36,179 nt of DNA from Lachnospiraceae bacterium (GTDB taxonomy: Bacteria > Bacillota > Clostridia > Lachnospirales > Lachnospiraceae), in assembly GCA_022769625.1 (NCBI GenBank), contig JALEJP010000002.1, positions 1 through 36,179 on the forward strand, given 5' to 3'. A program made the position numbers and the translations under genes. The notes under the pieces are model-generated. The model saw nothing but the letters and a program-made list of their open reading frames with translations, had not been told where the DNA came from and ran no database searches. This document shows positions 8,893-16,652 of the stretch, in pieces; the first letter of the stretch is position 1; the number at the start of each line of letters is the position of its first letter.

Positions 8893-9060
8893 CTAAAATT
8901 TTCCGCCGCTGCCGCCATGCGTTGTCCCGGAGGAACTGGTATGTGTACTGCTTCCTCCCACTGCTCCGATTCCTGAAACCGGTTCTCCCACCTCCTGCAA
9001 ACGCCCGGCACAGGCCGTACACATATCCAGATCCTCACATACCAGAAAACAGCTGTCCCA
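8893..9060 (-). pseudogene. Remnant of a Gly/Ser-rich protein tail (TPM/YgcG-like?)
   Basis: In one minus-strand frame this stretch reads VCEDLDMCTACAGRL, then a Gly/Ser/Thr/His-rich end finishing THGGSGGKF and a TAG at 8893-8895. Such tails are seen at the C-termini of TPM-domain membrane proteins. No start codon with a ribosome site fits, and the upstream part is in another frame (next entry), so I treat it as a decayed end of a gene. The family link is a weak recollection. Confidence 0.35.
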
Positions 9061-9175
9061 GTCCCATATGCCGGATGCAGACTGTCACAAACAAAAACAG
9101 GGCTCCCGTCATCACAAAAATGCAGCACATTCCCAGAATCATACGAATTCCGGGTAAAAGCTCATAATAAAGCAT
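9035..9175 (-). pseudogene. Short one-helix fragment, probably a broken gene start
   Basis: 46 codons beginning MLYYELLPGIRMILGMCC, with one strong hydrophobic helix (about residues 12-34), ending at TGA. The ATG overlaps the end of the kinase remnant, as in coupled genes. The reading frame after the TGA and the +1 frame both continue with plausible protein, suggesting that this was the N-terminal part of the gene whose tail is seen at 8893-9060, now separated by a frameshift. Confidence 0.35.
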
Positions 9176-9925
9176 CCTGCACTTCACCTCCTGTCGGCAG
9201 CATCAGAGAAAGATACTCCATCTGCCCCTCCCTTTCTTTGGAAAAGGTCCCGCCGACCGCATCGATTTTCTCCGCCAGCTTACATGAAAATGGAATTTCT
9301 TTCGCAACATTCTGCTCCATCTGAAGCACCAGCCTGCCGCCATCTATATTCAGCCAGACAATCATTGCATTCACACAGAAAAATCCAGCCTCCAGGACAT
9401 CATCAAACACTTCGTAAGCCAAAAGCAGCATTTTTCCGGGCAACACAGTCTCTCCACAGCAAAACAACCTGGCTTTCACCCCATACATCCGCACATATTC
9501 AAGAGATTCCGAAACAGAAAGGCGAAGTTCTTCACTTCCGACCAGTCCGTTCTGATGCGCAAGCAAATACAGATTGGAATGGCGTTTCATATAACAGTTC
9601 AAAATACATGCATACTTCATATTCTTTTCAAATACGTCCTCTGCCTCTTGCCGATGGCAATCACGGCCGCCGGTATGTAAAGCAATTTCCATCTGACATG
9701 GATCGGACACTCATGGGATCTGCCGATATGCAGTACAGCAAGAAACATAAAAAGCACACAGAATGTCTGAGGCACATAATACAGATACCACAAATAACGC
9801 CTCAGTATATATTCATTTTCCGTAAATTCATATTTCAGTGTTCGAAGACTCATCCAGATAAAAATGGATAATGCCGTCAACATCAGATATTTTTTCTCTT
9901 CCAGTGAGCATGACAAGCACAACAC
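9162..9925 (-). pseudogene. Gutted membrane sensor histidine kinase (internal deletion)
   Basis: Two pieces in different frames. The N-terminal piece (9925 to about 9617) holds hydrophobic helices and KYEFTENEYILRRYLWYLYY, resembling the N-terminal multi-helix region of Lachnospiraceae sensor kinases. The C-terminal piece (about 9630 to 9162) has YMKRHSNLYLLA, ELRLSVSESLEYVRMYGV and the MLLLAYEVFDDVLEA pattern, resembling the end of the dimerisation region and the start of the ATPase domain. The middle, including the phospho-accepting histidine, is missing. Even the 5' end lacks a proper start: hydrophobic coding continues upstream in another frame. An intact homologue should be over 500 residues. 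The family call is by pattern, not by search. Confidence 0.5.
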
Positions 9926-10120
9926 AGACCAGATCCACGGTCTTTGTCTCTCTGCTGACTAACACAGCCCTCCTCTCTCCCAAAAGTGGAATCCTTCTTA
10001 CCTGAACGGTTAGAAAAAACCGCTATACCAGGTCTTTTCCCCAGTATAGCGGTTTTCTGATAGAATTACAAGTTTTCCTATTTTATTCGATTTTTGGTTC
10101 TTATTTCTTGTTTTTTCACA
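9926..10120. other. Gene-free stretch between decayed genes
   Basis: I see no credible coding sequence here. It holds the strong hairpin at 10016-10056 and AT-rich flanks; an in-frame hydrophobic stretch at 9926-9961 probably belongs to the lost start of the kinase remnant. Confidence 0.5.
10016..10056 (-). terminator. Hairpin terminator, possibly bidirectional
   Basis: A perfect 13-bp stem, AAAACCGCTATAC (10016-10028) with GTATAGCGGTTTT (10044-10056), 15-nt loop. A/T tracts flank both sides, so it could stop transcription from either direction. It lies after the DUF421 fragment gene. Confidence 0.8.
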
Positions 10121-10360
10121 TCAACACACTTTTTCCTCTTTCCGATGGTTTTTGAGGAAAACCGTCACTTTGTTTGAGGCGTCAAAATAACCATTTACTC
10201 TGTATTGAACCAGAAACTCGGTAACATCCATTTTTGCCTTTTTCAGATTTTCCCGGTAAAGCTCACCATGATCCATCAGGACCAGTTGTTTCCCCTCTAT
10301 CACTCTGCGCGCCCGAATGGATCCCAGAGACAGGCAAATAATCTGCCATATTTCTTTCAT
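10121..10360 (-). CDS. DUF421/YetF-type C-terminal domain protein, lacking the membrane part
   Basis: 79 residues. The segment RRVIEGKQLVLMDHGELYRENLKK... then MDVTEFLVQYRVNGYFDAS matches the cytoplasmic C-terminal domain of DUF421 membrane proteins (pattern: [V/I]-x-G-x-P-x-x-L-[I/V]-x-x-G ... A-[R/K]-[M/L]-[D/T]-x-x-[E/D]-L). Complete members also carry three N-terminal membrane helices (total about 150-230 residues), absent here. It still has its own ATG with GGGAGG upstream, so it may be translated. It is either a relic of a deletion or a genuine stand-alone domain; its place beside other broken genes favours a relic. Confidence 0.6.
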   Translation of the reverse strand: MKEIWQIICLSLGSIRARRVIEGKQLVLMDHGELYRENLKKAKMDVTEFLVQYRVNGYFDASNKVTVFLKNHRKEEKVC

Positions 10361-10451
10361 ACATCCTCCCGCGGCAAGTATTTTTGCAAATTGATATCTG
10401 CTCTTTTAACATGTCCGGAATAACAAAAGATATACTTTCTTTTCTGAAAAA

Positions 10452-11780
10452 TCAGTCTCTCTTTTCCATCACACTCATATAAGCGGGACGTATGATCTTA
10501 TCCGTACAGATCAGCTCCTCTATACGGTGCGCACTCCAGCCAACGATCCTTGCTACGGCAAAAATAGCCGTGTACAATTCCTGCGGAATATCCAGCATGT
10601 CATAGACAAACCCACTGTAAAAATCCACATTGGGACTGACTCCTTTAAAAATATGACGTTTTTGGGCAATCAGTTTTGGAGCAAGTTCTTCAATATTCTC
10701 ATATAGCATCAAATCTTTCTCCCGACCTTTTTCCTCAGCCAGACGCTCCACATAATATTTCAGAACCCGTTCTCTTGGATCGGATAAAGAATATACCGCA
10801 TGACCCATCCCATAAATCAAACCTTTCCGATCAAAGGCCTGTTTGTCGATAATTTTTTCAAGATAGGCTGAAATCTCATCCTTATCCGAATAATCCCTGA
10901 CATTTTCCCGGATGTTTTCCATCATCTCCATGACCTTGATGTTGGCACCTCCGTGTTTGAGCCCCTTCAGAGATGACATGGCAGCTGCCATCGTAGAATA
11001 CGTGTCCGAACCGGATGATGTCACCACTCTGGTGGTAAAGGTTGAATTATTCCCTCCTCCGTGCTCCATGTGAAGAATCAGCGCTGTATCCAACACCTTT
11101 GCTTCCACCGGTGTATATTTTTTATCTGGCCGCATCAACATGAGCAGATTTTCAGCAGTGGAAAGTCCGGGATCCGGATTATGAATAAACATGCTCTCAT
11201 TTTTTTCATAATGATTGTAGGCATTATAACCGTATACGGCCAGCAGCGGGAATTCGCTGATCAGCTGAATACACTGCCGCAGAGAATTGCTGATGCTGAT
11301 ATCCTTCGGATTCTGATCGTAGGAAGCCAGTGTCAGAATACTTCTTGTCATGGAATTCATGATATCCTCCGACGGCGCTTTCATTATAACATCTCTGGTG
11401 AAATTGGTGGGAAGCGTCCGACAGCTTCCTATGATTTCCCGAAATGCTTTCTCTTCCTCTTTTGAAGGCAGCTCTCCCATCAGAAGCAGGTATGCAATTT
11501 TTTCAAATCCCATCTCATCCGTGGCCAGACGGTTGATCAGTTCCTCCACCCGATATCCCCTGTACCACAGCTCCCCTTCACAGGGAATCTTCTTTCCGTC
11601 TTCGACACGCGTAGAGATGATTTTTGAAATATTCGTAAGACCAGTGAGGACACCGTTTCCTTGCTCATCCCGTAATCCTCTGTTTACCCCATACTCATCA
11701 TACAGACGCTGATCAATGCAGTCATTTTTACGGCAAATTTCTTCTTTTTCCTTCACATAATGATCCATCCACTTTGTCAT
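10452..11780 (-). CDS. gltA: Citrate synthase
   Basis: About 442 residues. It condenses acetyl-CoA and oxaloacetate to citrate, likely for 2-oxoglutarate and glutamate synthesis in an anaerobe. Family features visible: EGELWYRGYRVEELI, the catalytic-histidine segments LHMEHGGGNNSTFTTRVV and LKGLKHGGANIKV, and GMGHAVYSLSDPRERVLK with the third catalytic histidine, then NVDFYSGFVYDML containing the catalytic aspartate. The long N-terminal part resembles the citrate/2-methylcitrate synthase group of Clostridia. The start is uncertain: ATGs at 11780 and 11768 are both inside the upstream marR gene and neither has a strong ribosome site, so translation is probably coupled to marR. Confidence 0.93.
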   Translation of the reverse strand: MTKWMDHYVKEKEEICRKNDCIDQRLYDEYGVNRGLRDEQGNGVLTGLTNISKIISTRVEDGKKIPCEGELWYRGYRVEELINRLATDEMGFEKIAYLLLMGELPSKEEEKAFREIIGSCRTLPTNFTRDVIMKAPSEDIMNSMTRSILTLASYDQNPKDISISNSLRQCIQLISEFPLLAVYGYNAYNHYEKNESMFIHNPDPGLSTAENLLMLMRPDKKYTPVEAKVLDTALILHMEHGGGNNSTFTTRVVTSSGSDTYSTMAAAMSSLKGLKHGGANIKVMEMMENIRENVRDYSDKDEISAYLEKIIDKQAFDRKGLIYGMGHAVYSLSDPRERVLKYYVERLAEEKGREKDLMLYENIEELAPKLIAQKRHIFKGVSPNVDFYSGFVYDMLDIPQELYTAIFAVARIVGWSAHRIEELICTDKIIRPAYMSVMEKRD

Positions 11781-12279
11781 CTTCGTCCATCGCCTCCATC
11801 TCTTCGATCTCACTGCTCATAATCGTTTCCAGCTGCTGCATCAGCTGAAGCAGCTCAATCAGATTCTCTTTCCCGAATTTGTGAATTACCTTCCCATAAT
11901 AATCCTTTAAAACAGCTTCCTGTTCTTCCAATAGTTTTTGACCCGTTTCCGTTATCGTAACATAGGTTCCATCTTTTCCATCCCCATCATGGGACCAGAA
12001 AACCATACCGCGGTCTTTTAATTCCCGCACCATTTTCGAAACCTGGCGCACCGTCAGCTGCATTCGCTCTGCCAGATCCTTGAGATAGGTTCTGCCGGAA
12101 TAAATAACCAGATTCCGGCTCTCCTCCGCGATCATATGCAGAGCCAGATATTCCTGAATGGTCATTTTATGAAAAATTTCCCGTATTGTTCCCTTATTCA
12201 TGAGATAACGGCGGTACAACAATTCATTCGACAGTTCCCTGACCTCATTTTTTTCCTGCTGCTCCTGTTTTTCTTCCAT
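11728..12279 (-). CDS. MarR-family transcriptional regulator overlapping citrate synthase
   Basis: 183 residues from the ATG at 12279 (AAAGGAG nine bases upstream). A winged-helix core is visible: MTIQEYLALHMIAEES, then YLKDLAERMQLTVRQVSKMVRELKDRGMVFWSHDGDGKDGTYVTITETGQKLL, the helix-turn-helix and wing of MarR proteins. Acidic ends flank it (EEKQEQQEKNE at the start; EIEEMEAMDEDDKVDG near the end). It overlaps the start of citrate synthase by about 50 nt, implying one transcript and linked expression, so control of citrate synthase or of its own operon is plausible. The ligand is unknown. Confidence 0.85.
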   Translation of the reverse strand: MEEKQEQQEKNEVRELSNELLYRRYLMNKGTIREIFHKMTIQEYLALHMIAEESRNLVIYSGRTYLKDLAERMQLTVRQVSKMVRELKDRGMVFWSHDGDGKDGTYVTITETGQKLLEEQEAVLKDYYGKVIHKFGKENLIELLQLMQQLETIMSSEIEEMEAMDEDDKVDGSLCEGKRRNLP

Positions 12280-12336
12280 CTGCGTCAGCTCCTTTCTCCA
12301 CACCCTGCCATATATCCTTTATATTTATATAAGAAT

Positions 12337-12365
12337 TGGGAGCAAACCGTTTCCAGTCACTCCCA
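12337..12365 (-). terminator. Probable groEL terminator hairpin
   Basis: TGGGAG (12337-12342) pairs with CTCCCA (12360-12365), extended by weak AT pairs, 28 nt after the groEL stop and followed on the minus strand by an AT-rich run. Stability is modest. Confidence 0.45.
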
Positions 12366-12393
12366 GTTTTCTTTTTTCTTCTGTTTCCAGTAC

Positions 12394-14312
<1,919 letters not shown>

Positions 14313-14335
14313 AAAACAACCCGCCTTTCCTTTTG

Positions 14336-14362
14336 TCAGCACTCTTTTTTACCGAGTGCTAG
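14336..14362. promoter_or_regulatory. CIRCE operator (HrcA site) of groES-groEL
   Basis: TCAGCACTC (14336-14344), nine bases, GAGTGCTAG (14354-14362). This matches the TTAGCACTC-N9-GAGTGCTAA consensus with the outermost T of each arm changed in a paired manner. It lies 24 nt before the groES start, within the transcribed leader, so HrcA would repress the operon. Confidence 0.95.
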
Positions 14363-14379
14363 CGCTGCTTCAAAAAAAG

Positions 14380-14401
14380 AATTACTTCGCTCGAAGTAAT
14401 T
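14380..14401. promoter_or_regulatory. Second perfect palindrome in the groES leader
   Basis: AATTACTTCG (14380-14389) and CGAAGTAATT (14392-14401) form a perfect inverted repeat with a 2-nt centre, between the promoter -10 and the CIRCE site. It is not a terminator (no U-tract) and looks like a dimeric-regulator operator. The MarR-type regulator encoded immediately upstream (14531-14968) is one candidate ligand. Confidence 0.6.
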
Positions 14402-14432
14402 GATTTAATTTTAAACTATTTATTTTTAAAGC

Positions 14433-14460
14433 ATTATAACACGTATGTTTTATTTGTCAA
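14433..14460 (-). promoter_or_regulatory. Sigma-A promoter of groES-groEL
   Basis: Minus strand: -35 TTGACA (14455-14460), 16-nt spacer, perfect -10 TATAAT (14433-14438). Start near 14427, so both palindromes lie in the leader. Confidence 0.8.
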
Positions 14461-14491
14461 TAGACTTTATGCTTTTTTTAGATTTAAAAAA

Positions 14492-14520
14492 TTACCGTTC
14501 CACACCAGGCGAAACGGTAA
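14492..14520 (-). terminator. Terminator of the MarR/YbjQ operon
   Basis: TTACCGTT (14492-14499) pairs with AACGGTAA (14513-14520). On the minus strand the stem is followed by TTTTTT, 10 nt after the marR stop. It separates this operon from the groES promoter. Confidence 0.8.
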
Positions 14521-14530
14521 CCAACTGATA

Positions 14531-14968
14531 TCATCTCTGAATCATTGTCTCGATATTTTTCCGTATTTTGGCTGAGACATCATAAAACACCCGAAGTTCA
14601 TCCTCAGATATCCCCTCGAGAATCTTCCGGTTCATTGCCTCTCTTCGCTTTGTCATTTCTGCAACAATCTCCCCGGCCGAGTCCAGTACCTCATAATGTA
14701 CATACCTCCTGTCCTCCTGATCCGGAATCGCGGTAATCAGCTTCCGTCTGCAAAGGCCATCCACCGCCTGGGAGATATGTCCCCGGTTCATCATCAGCTG
14801 ATAATGGATATCTGTGGAGGTATTATGACCGCCACATCGGGACAGAAAATACAAAATCTCCAGCTCCGCTTTTTTCATATCATACTTCTGGCGCAATTCC
14901 AGAATCTGCTCATCCAGCAGCTTCTTAAACGATCCACCCTGCAAAATGGATTCCATCTGACTGTCCAT
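14531..14968 (-). CDS. MarR-family transcriptional regulator
   Basis: 145 residues. A MarR winged helix: AELEILYFLSRCGG, TSTDIHYQLMMNRGHISQAVDGLCRRKLITAIPDQEDRRYVHYEVLDSAGEIV, the last part containing the D-x-R-D-x-R-like wing (DQEDRRYVHY). A long dimerisation helix follows. It is the third gene of a small set after the membrane protein at 15312 and the YbjQ-like gene (51 nt upstream), ahead of a terminator. A GGAG site lies about 11 nt before the ATG. It is distinct in sequence from the MarR gene at 11728. Its target is unknown; the palindrome at 14380-14401 is a candidate. Confidence 0.85.
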   Translation of the reverse strand: MDSQMESILQGGSFKKLLDEQILELRQKYDMKKAELEILYFLSRCGGHNTSTDIHYQLMMNRGHISQAVDGLCRRKLITAIPDQEDRRYVHYEVLDSAGEIVAEMTKRREAMNRKILEGISEDELRVFYDVSAKIRKNIETMIQR

Positions 14969-15019
14969 ACCGTTTTATGCTCCATTTCTGATTCTTGAAT
15001 ACGTCTCTGAGGAATTCTT

Positions 15020-15331
15020 TTACCGGAATCTGACTGCCGTTCCGTATGCCATAACCTCTGCCGCTCCCTGCATAACAGCTGCGGATGAATAGCGGATATT
15101 TACCACAGCATCCGCTCCCATGGCTTCTGCCTCCTCCACCATACGCTTTGTGGCAAGGGCTCTGGCATCATTCATCATCTCCGTGTATGCCTTTAATTCA
15201 CCGCCAACCAGAGTCTTGAATCCCTGCGTGATATCGCGCCCCAAATTTTTGGACTGAATGGTACTTCCCTTTACCAGTCCCAGCATTTCCAATTCTTTCC
15301 CGGTAATGTAATCAGTATTTACTAAGATCAT
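15020..15331 (-). CDS. YbjQ/UPF0145 family protein
   Basis: 103 residues from the ATG at 15331. The family (DUF74, putative heavy-metal-binding or pentameric YbjQ-like fold) is recognised from ILVNTDYITGKELEMLGLVKG, then RDITQGFKTLVGGELKAYTEMM, ARALATKRMVEEAEAMGADAVVNIRYSSA and MAYGTAVRF. Biochemical role is not established in the family. The start overlaps the end of the upstream membrane-protein gene by 20 nt, so the two are coupled. A GTG four codons earlier is in frame but sits on the ribosome site. Confidence 0.9.
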   Translation of the reverse strand: MILVNTDYITGKELEMLGLVKGSTIQSKNLGRDITQGFKTLVGGELKAYTEMMNDARALATKRMVEEAEAMGADAVVNIRYSSAAVMQGAAEVMAYGTAVRFR

Positions 15332-15542
15332 CCTCTTCTCCACTCCTTATCTCTTTGATTCGGCTTACAAGCACCCCAAGCATCACTCCGGAAAGCGCCA
15401 GCAGAACCACGGTAAGCAGCACCTTTGCCCAAAACGGAACTCCTTCCATCCACAGGAATAGAGCTGCAATTCCGAGATAATAGAAAACAACTACGACTGC
15501 AATGATAATCGGTGCCGCCATCTTTTTTCCGTGCTTTTTCAT
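15312..15542 (-). CDS. Small two-helix membrane protein
   Basis: 76 residues: Lys-rich start (MKKHGKKM), helices at about residues 9-31 and 36-61, then a charged tail RIKEIRSGEEDDLSKY. A GAGGAGG site precedes the ATG. I do not recognise a named family. Overlap with the YbjQ-like gene suggests the two products act together, for example with the soluble protein near the membrane; this is inference. Confidence 0.75.
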   Translation of the reverse strand: MKKHGKKMAAPIIIAVVVVFYYLGIAALFLWMEGVPFWAKVLLTVVLLALSGVMLGVLVSRIKEIRSGEEDDLSKY

Positions 15543-15578
15543 GAAACCTTACGCCTCCTCTGTGATCTCGTTTCTTTT

Positions 15579-15607
15579 ATCATAACACACAGACCCACAA
15601 CTGTCAT
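15579..15607 (-). promoter_or_regulatory. Promoter of the membrane protein/YbjQ/MarR operon
   Basis: Minus strand: ATGACA (15602-15607), 17-nt spacer, TATGAT (15579-15584), about 35 nt before the first ATG. Confidence 0.5.
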
Positions 15608-15680
15608 TATGGTTTTTCCGATAATTCGCAAATTTCTGGCTGAACTGCAGCATCAAGGCGCAATTTCTTTCATTTTCTTA

Positions 15681-15708
15681 TTGATTTTTACGATTGAAGT
15701 GATACAAT
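15681..15708 (+). promoter_or_regulatory. Promoter of tRNA-Val
   Basis: TTGATT (15681-15686), 16-nt spacer, TACAAT (15703-15708); the predicted start falls right at the 5' end of the tRNA. Confidence 0.65.
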
Positions 15709-15716
15709 ATTCTCAT

Positions 15717-15790
15717 GGAAGCATAGCTCAGCCGGGATGAGCGTTCGCCTCACACGCGAAAGGTCAGGAGTTCGAGCCTCCTTGCTTCCA
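15717..15790 (+). tRNA. tRNA-Val (anticodon CAC)
   Basis: 74-nt cloverleaf. Acceptor stem GGAAGCA with TGCTTCC and discriminator A; D arm GCTC/GAGC; anticodon stem TTCGC/GCGAA around loop CTCACAC with anticodon CAC reading GUG; five-base variable region; T arm AGGAG/CTCCT with loop TTCGAGC. CCA is not encoded; a T-run that can terminate transcription follows directly. Confidence 0.95.
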
Positions 15791-15900
15791 TTTTTTATGC
15801 CCTTTTTTCTCTTTGTATCCTGTCTGTACTATCTTTTATTGACAAACCGTACTGTCAGTGATCATCCTGATGATTGCCGCATTGCTGATCTTTAGCGTGG

Positions 15901-16569
15901 TCAGGAATTTCCCTTCAAAATAAAATGATTTTTTTCAAAGGATAAGATCCCTTCATCCCTCATTTTGCAAAGCTCACCTGACATCGCGCTCCGATCCACG
16001 GAAAGAAAATCGGCAAGCTGCTGTCGGTTAAATGGAATATCAAAGGAGGCACATCCTGCCCTCAGCGATTGTTCGGACAGATAGGATAACAGTTTTTCCC
16101 GTGTCGTCCTCCTGGACATATGTTCCAGCTTCTGTGTAAGCATTTTATTCTTGGATGCAATGACCGAAAGCAGATTCCGGATCAGCTGTCCATGAAAACG
16201 GCAGGATGACGGGCACATGGTAAGGATCCGGTTCATATCCAGAAAAAGCACCACACTTGGTTTTACCGCCACAGCATTGTTTAAGATCTCCTCTCCACCC
16301 AGAGCAGCATACACTTCTCCAAAAATCTCTCCTTCCGAAATTTTATTCAGTATACTTAGATTTCCCCAATAATCCTCCTTCTGTATATGCACCCCACCTT
16401 CTAACAGCATTGCCACAGCGCTAATTCGTTCTCCCCTGCGAAACACATACTCTCCCTTTTGATAGCATTGGCTGGTTGCCGACAGACACTCAAGCATAGA
16501 TGCAATCTCTTCCTCTGTGATTCCGTAAAATAATTTTGAACGTTTCAACAGTTTTAAATATTTTTTCAT
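15901..16569 (-). CDS. Crp/Fnr-family transcriptional regulator (HcpR-like by context)
   Basis: 222 residues. An N-terminal cyclic-nucleotide-type beta-roll (about 1-125; YVFRRGERISAVAMLLEGGV and GEIFGEVYAALG), a long dimerisation helix, and a C-terminal helix-turn-helix FNRQQLADFLSVDRSAMSGELCKMRDEGIL. No N-terminal FNR-type cysteine cluster is seen, so it is not a classic oxygen-sensing Fnr. It diverges from hcp with 83 bp between starts; regulators in this position in anaerobes control hcp in response to nitric oxide or nitrite. The ATG at 16569 has an AAAGG site. Ligand and sensing mode are inferred from context only. Confidence 0.85.
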   Translation of the reverse strand: MKKYLKLLKRSKLFYGITEEEIASMLECLSATSQCYQKGEYVFRRGERISAVAMLLEGGVHIQKEDYWGNLSILNKISEGEIFGEVYAALGGEEILNNAVAVKPSVVLFLDMNRILTMCPSSCRFHGQLIRNLLSVIASKNKMLTQKLEHMSRRTTREKLLSYLSEQSLRAGCASFDIPFNRQQLADFLSVDRSAMSGELCKMRDEGILSFEKNHFILKGNS

Positions 16570-16582
16570 GTTTGACCTTTCC

Positions 16583-16596
16583 GTTGTATAAACAAC
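16583..16596. promoter_or_regulatory. Palindromic operator between the regulator gene and hcp
   Basis: GTTGT-ATAA-ACAAC is a perfect inverted repeat. Its centre lies about 41.5 bp upstream of the transcription start predicted from the hcp -10 box, the classic class II activator position for Crp/Fnr proteins. The hcp promoter lacks a good -35, as expected for an activated promoter. Confidence 0.65.
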
Positions 16597-16611
16597 CGAT
16601 TTGTTTTGATC

Positions 16612-16640
16612 AGAATAGTATAATCATGCCATCAAGTCAA
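16612..16640 (-). promoter_or_regulatory. Promoter of the Crp/Fnr regulator gene
   Basis: Minus strand: TTGACT (16635-16640), 17-nt spacer, TATTCT (16612-16617). It overlaps the hcp -10, so the two promoters may interfere. Confidence 0.45.
16619..16624 (+). promoter_or_regulatory. hcp promoter -10 element
   Basis: A perfect TATAAT without a recognisable -35, 29 nt before the hcp ATG; likely activator-dependent (see operator at 16583). Confidence 0.6.
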
Positions 16641-16652
16641 GGGAGGTAAACC

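Noticed and set aside
15791-15903. Possible hydrophobic mini-frame VIILMIAALLIFSVV after the tRNA
   Set aside because: No ribosome site or credible start, and it overlaps the end of the Crp/Fnr gene; most likely chance or a trace of an older gene.
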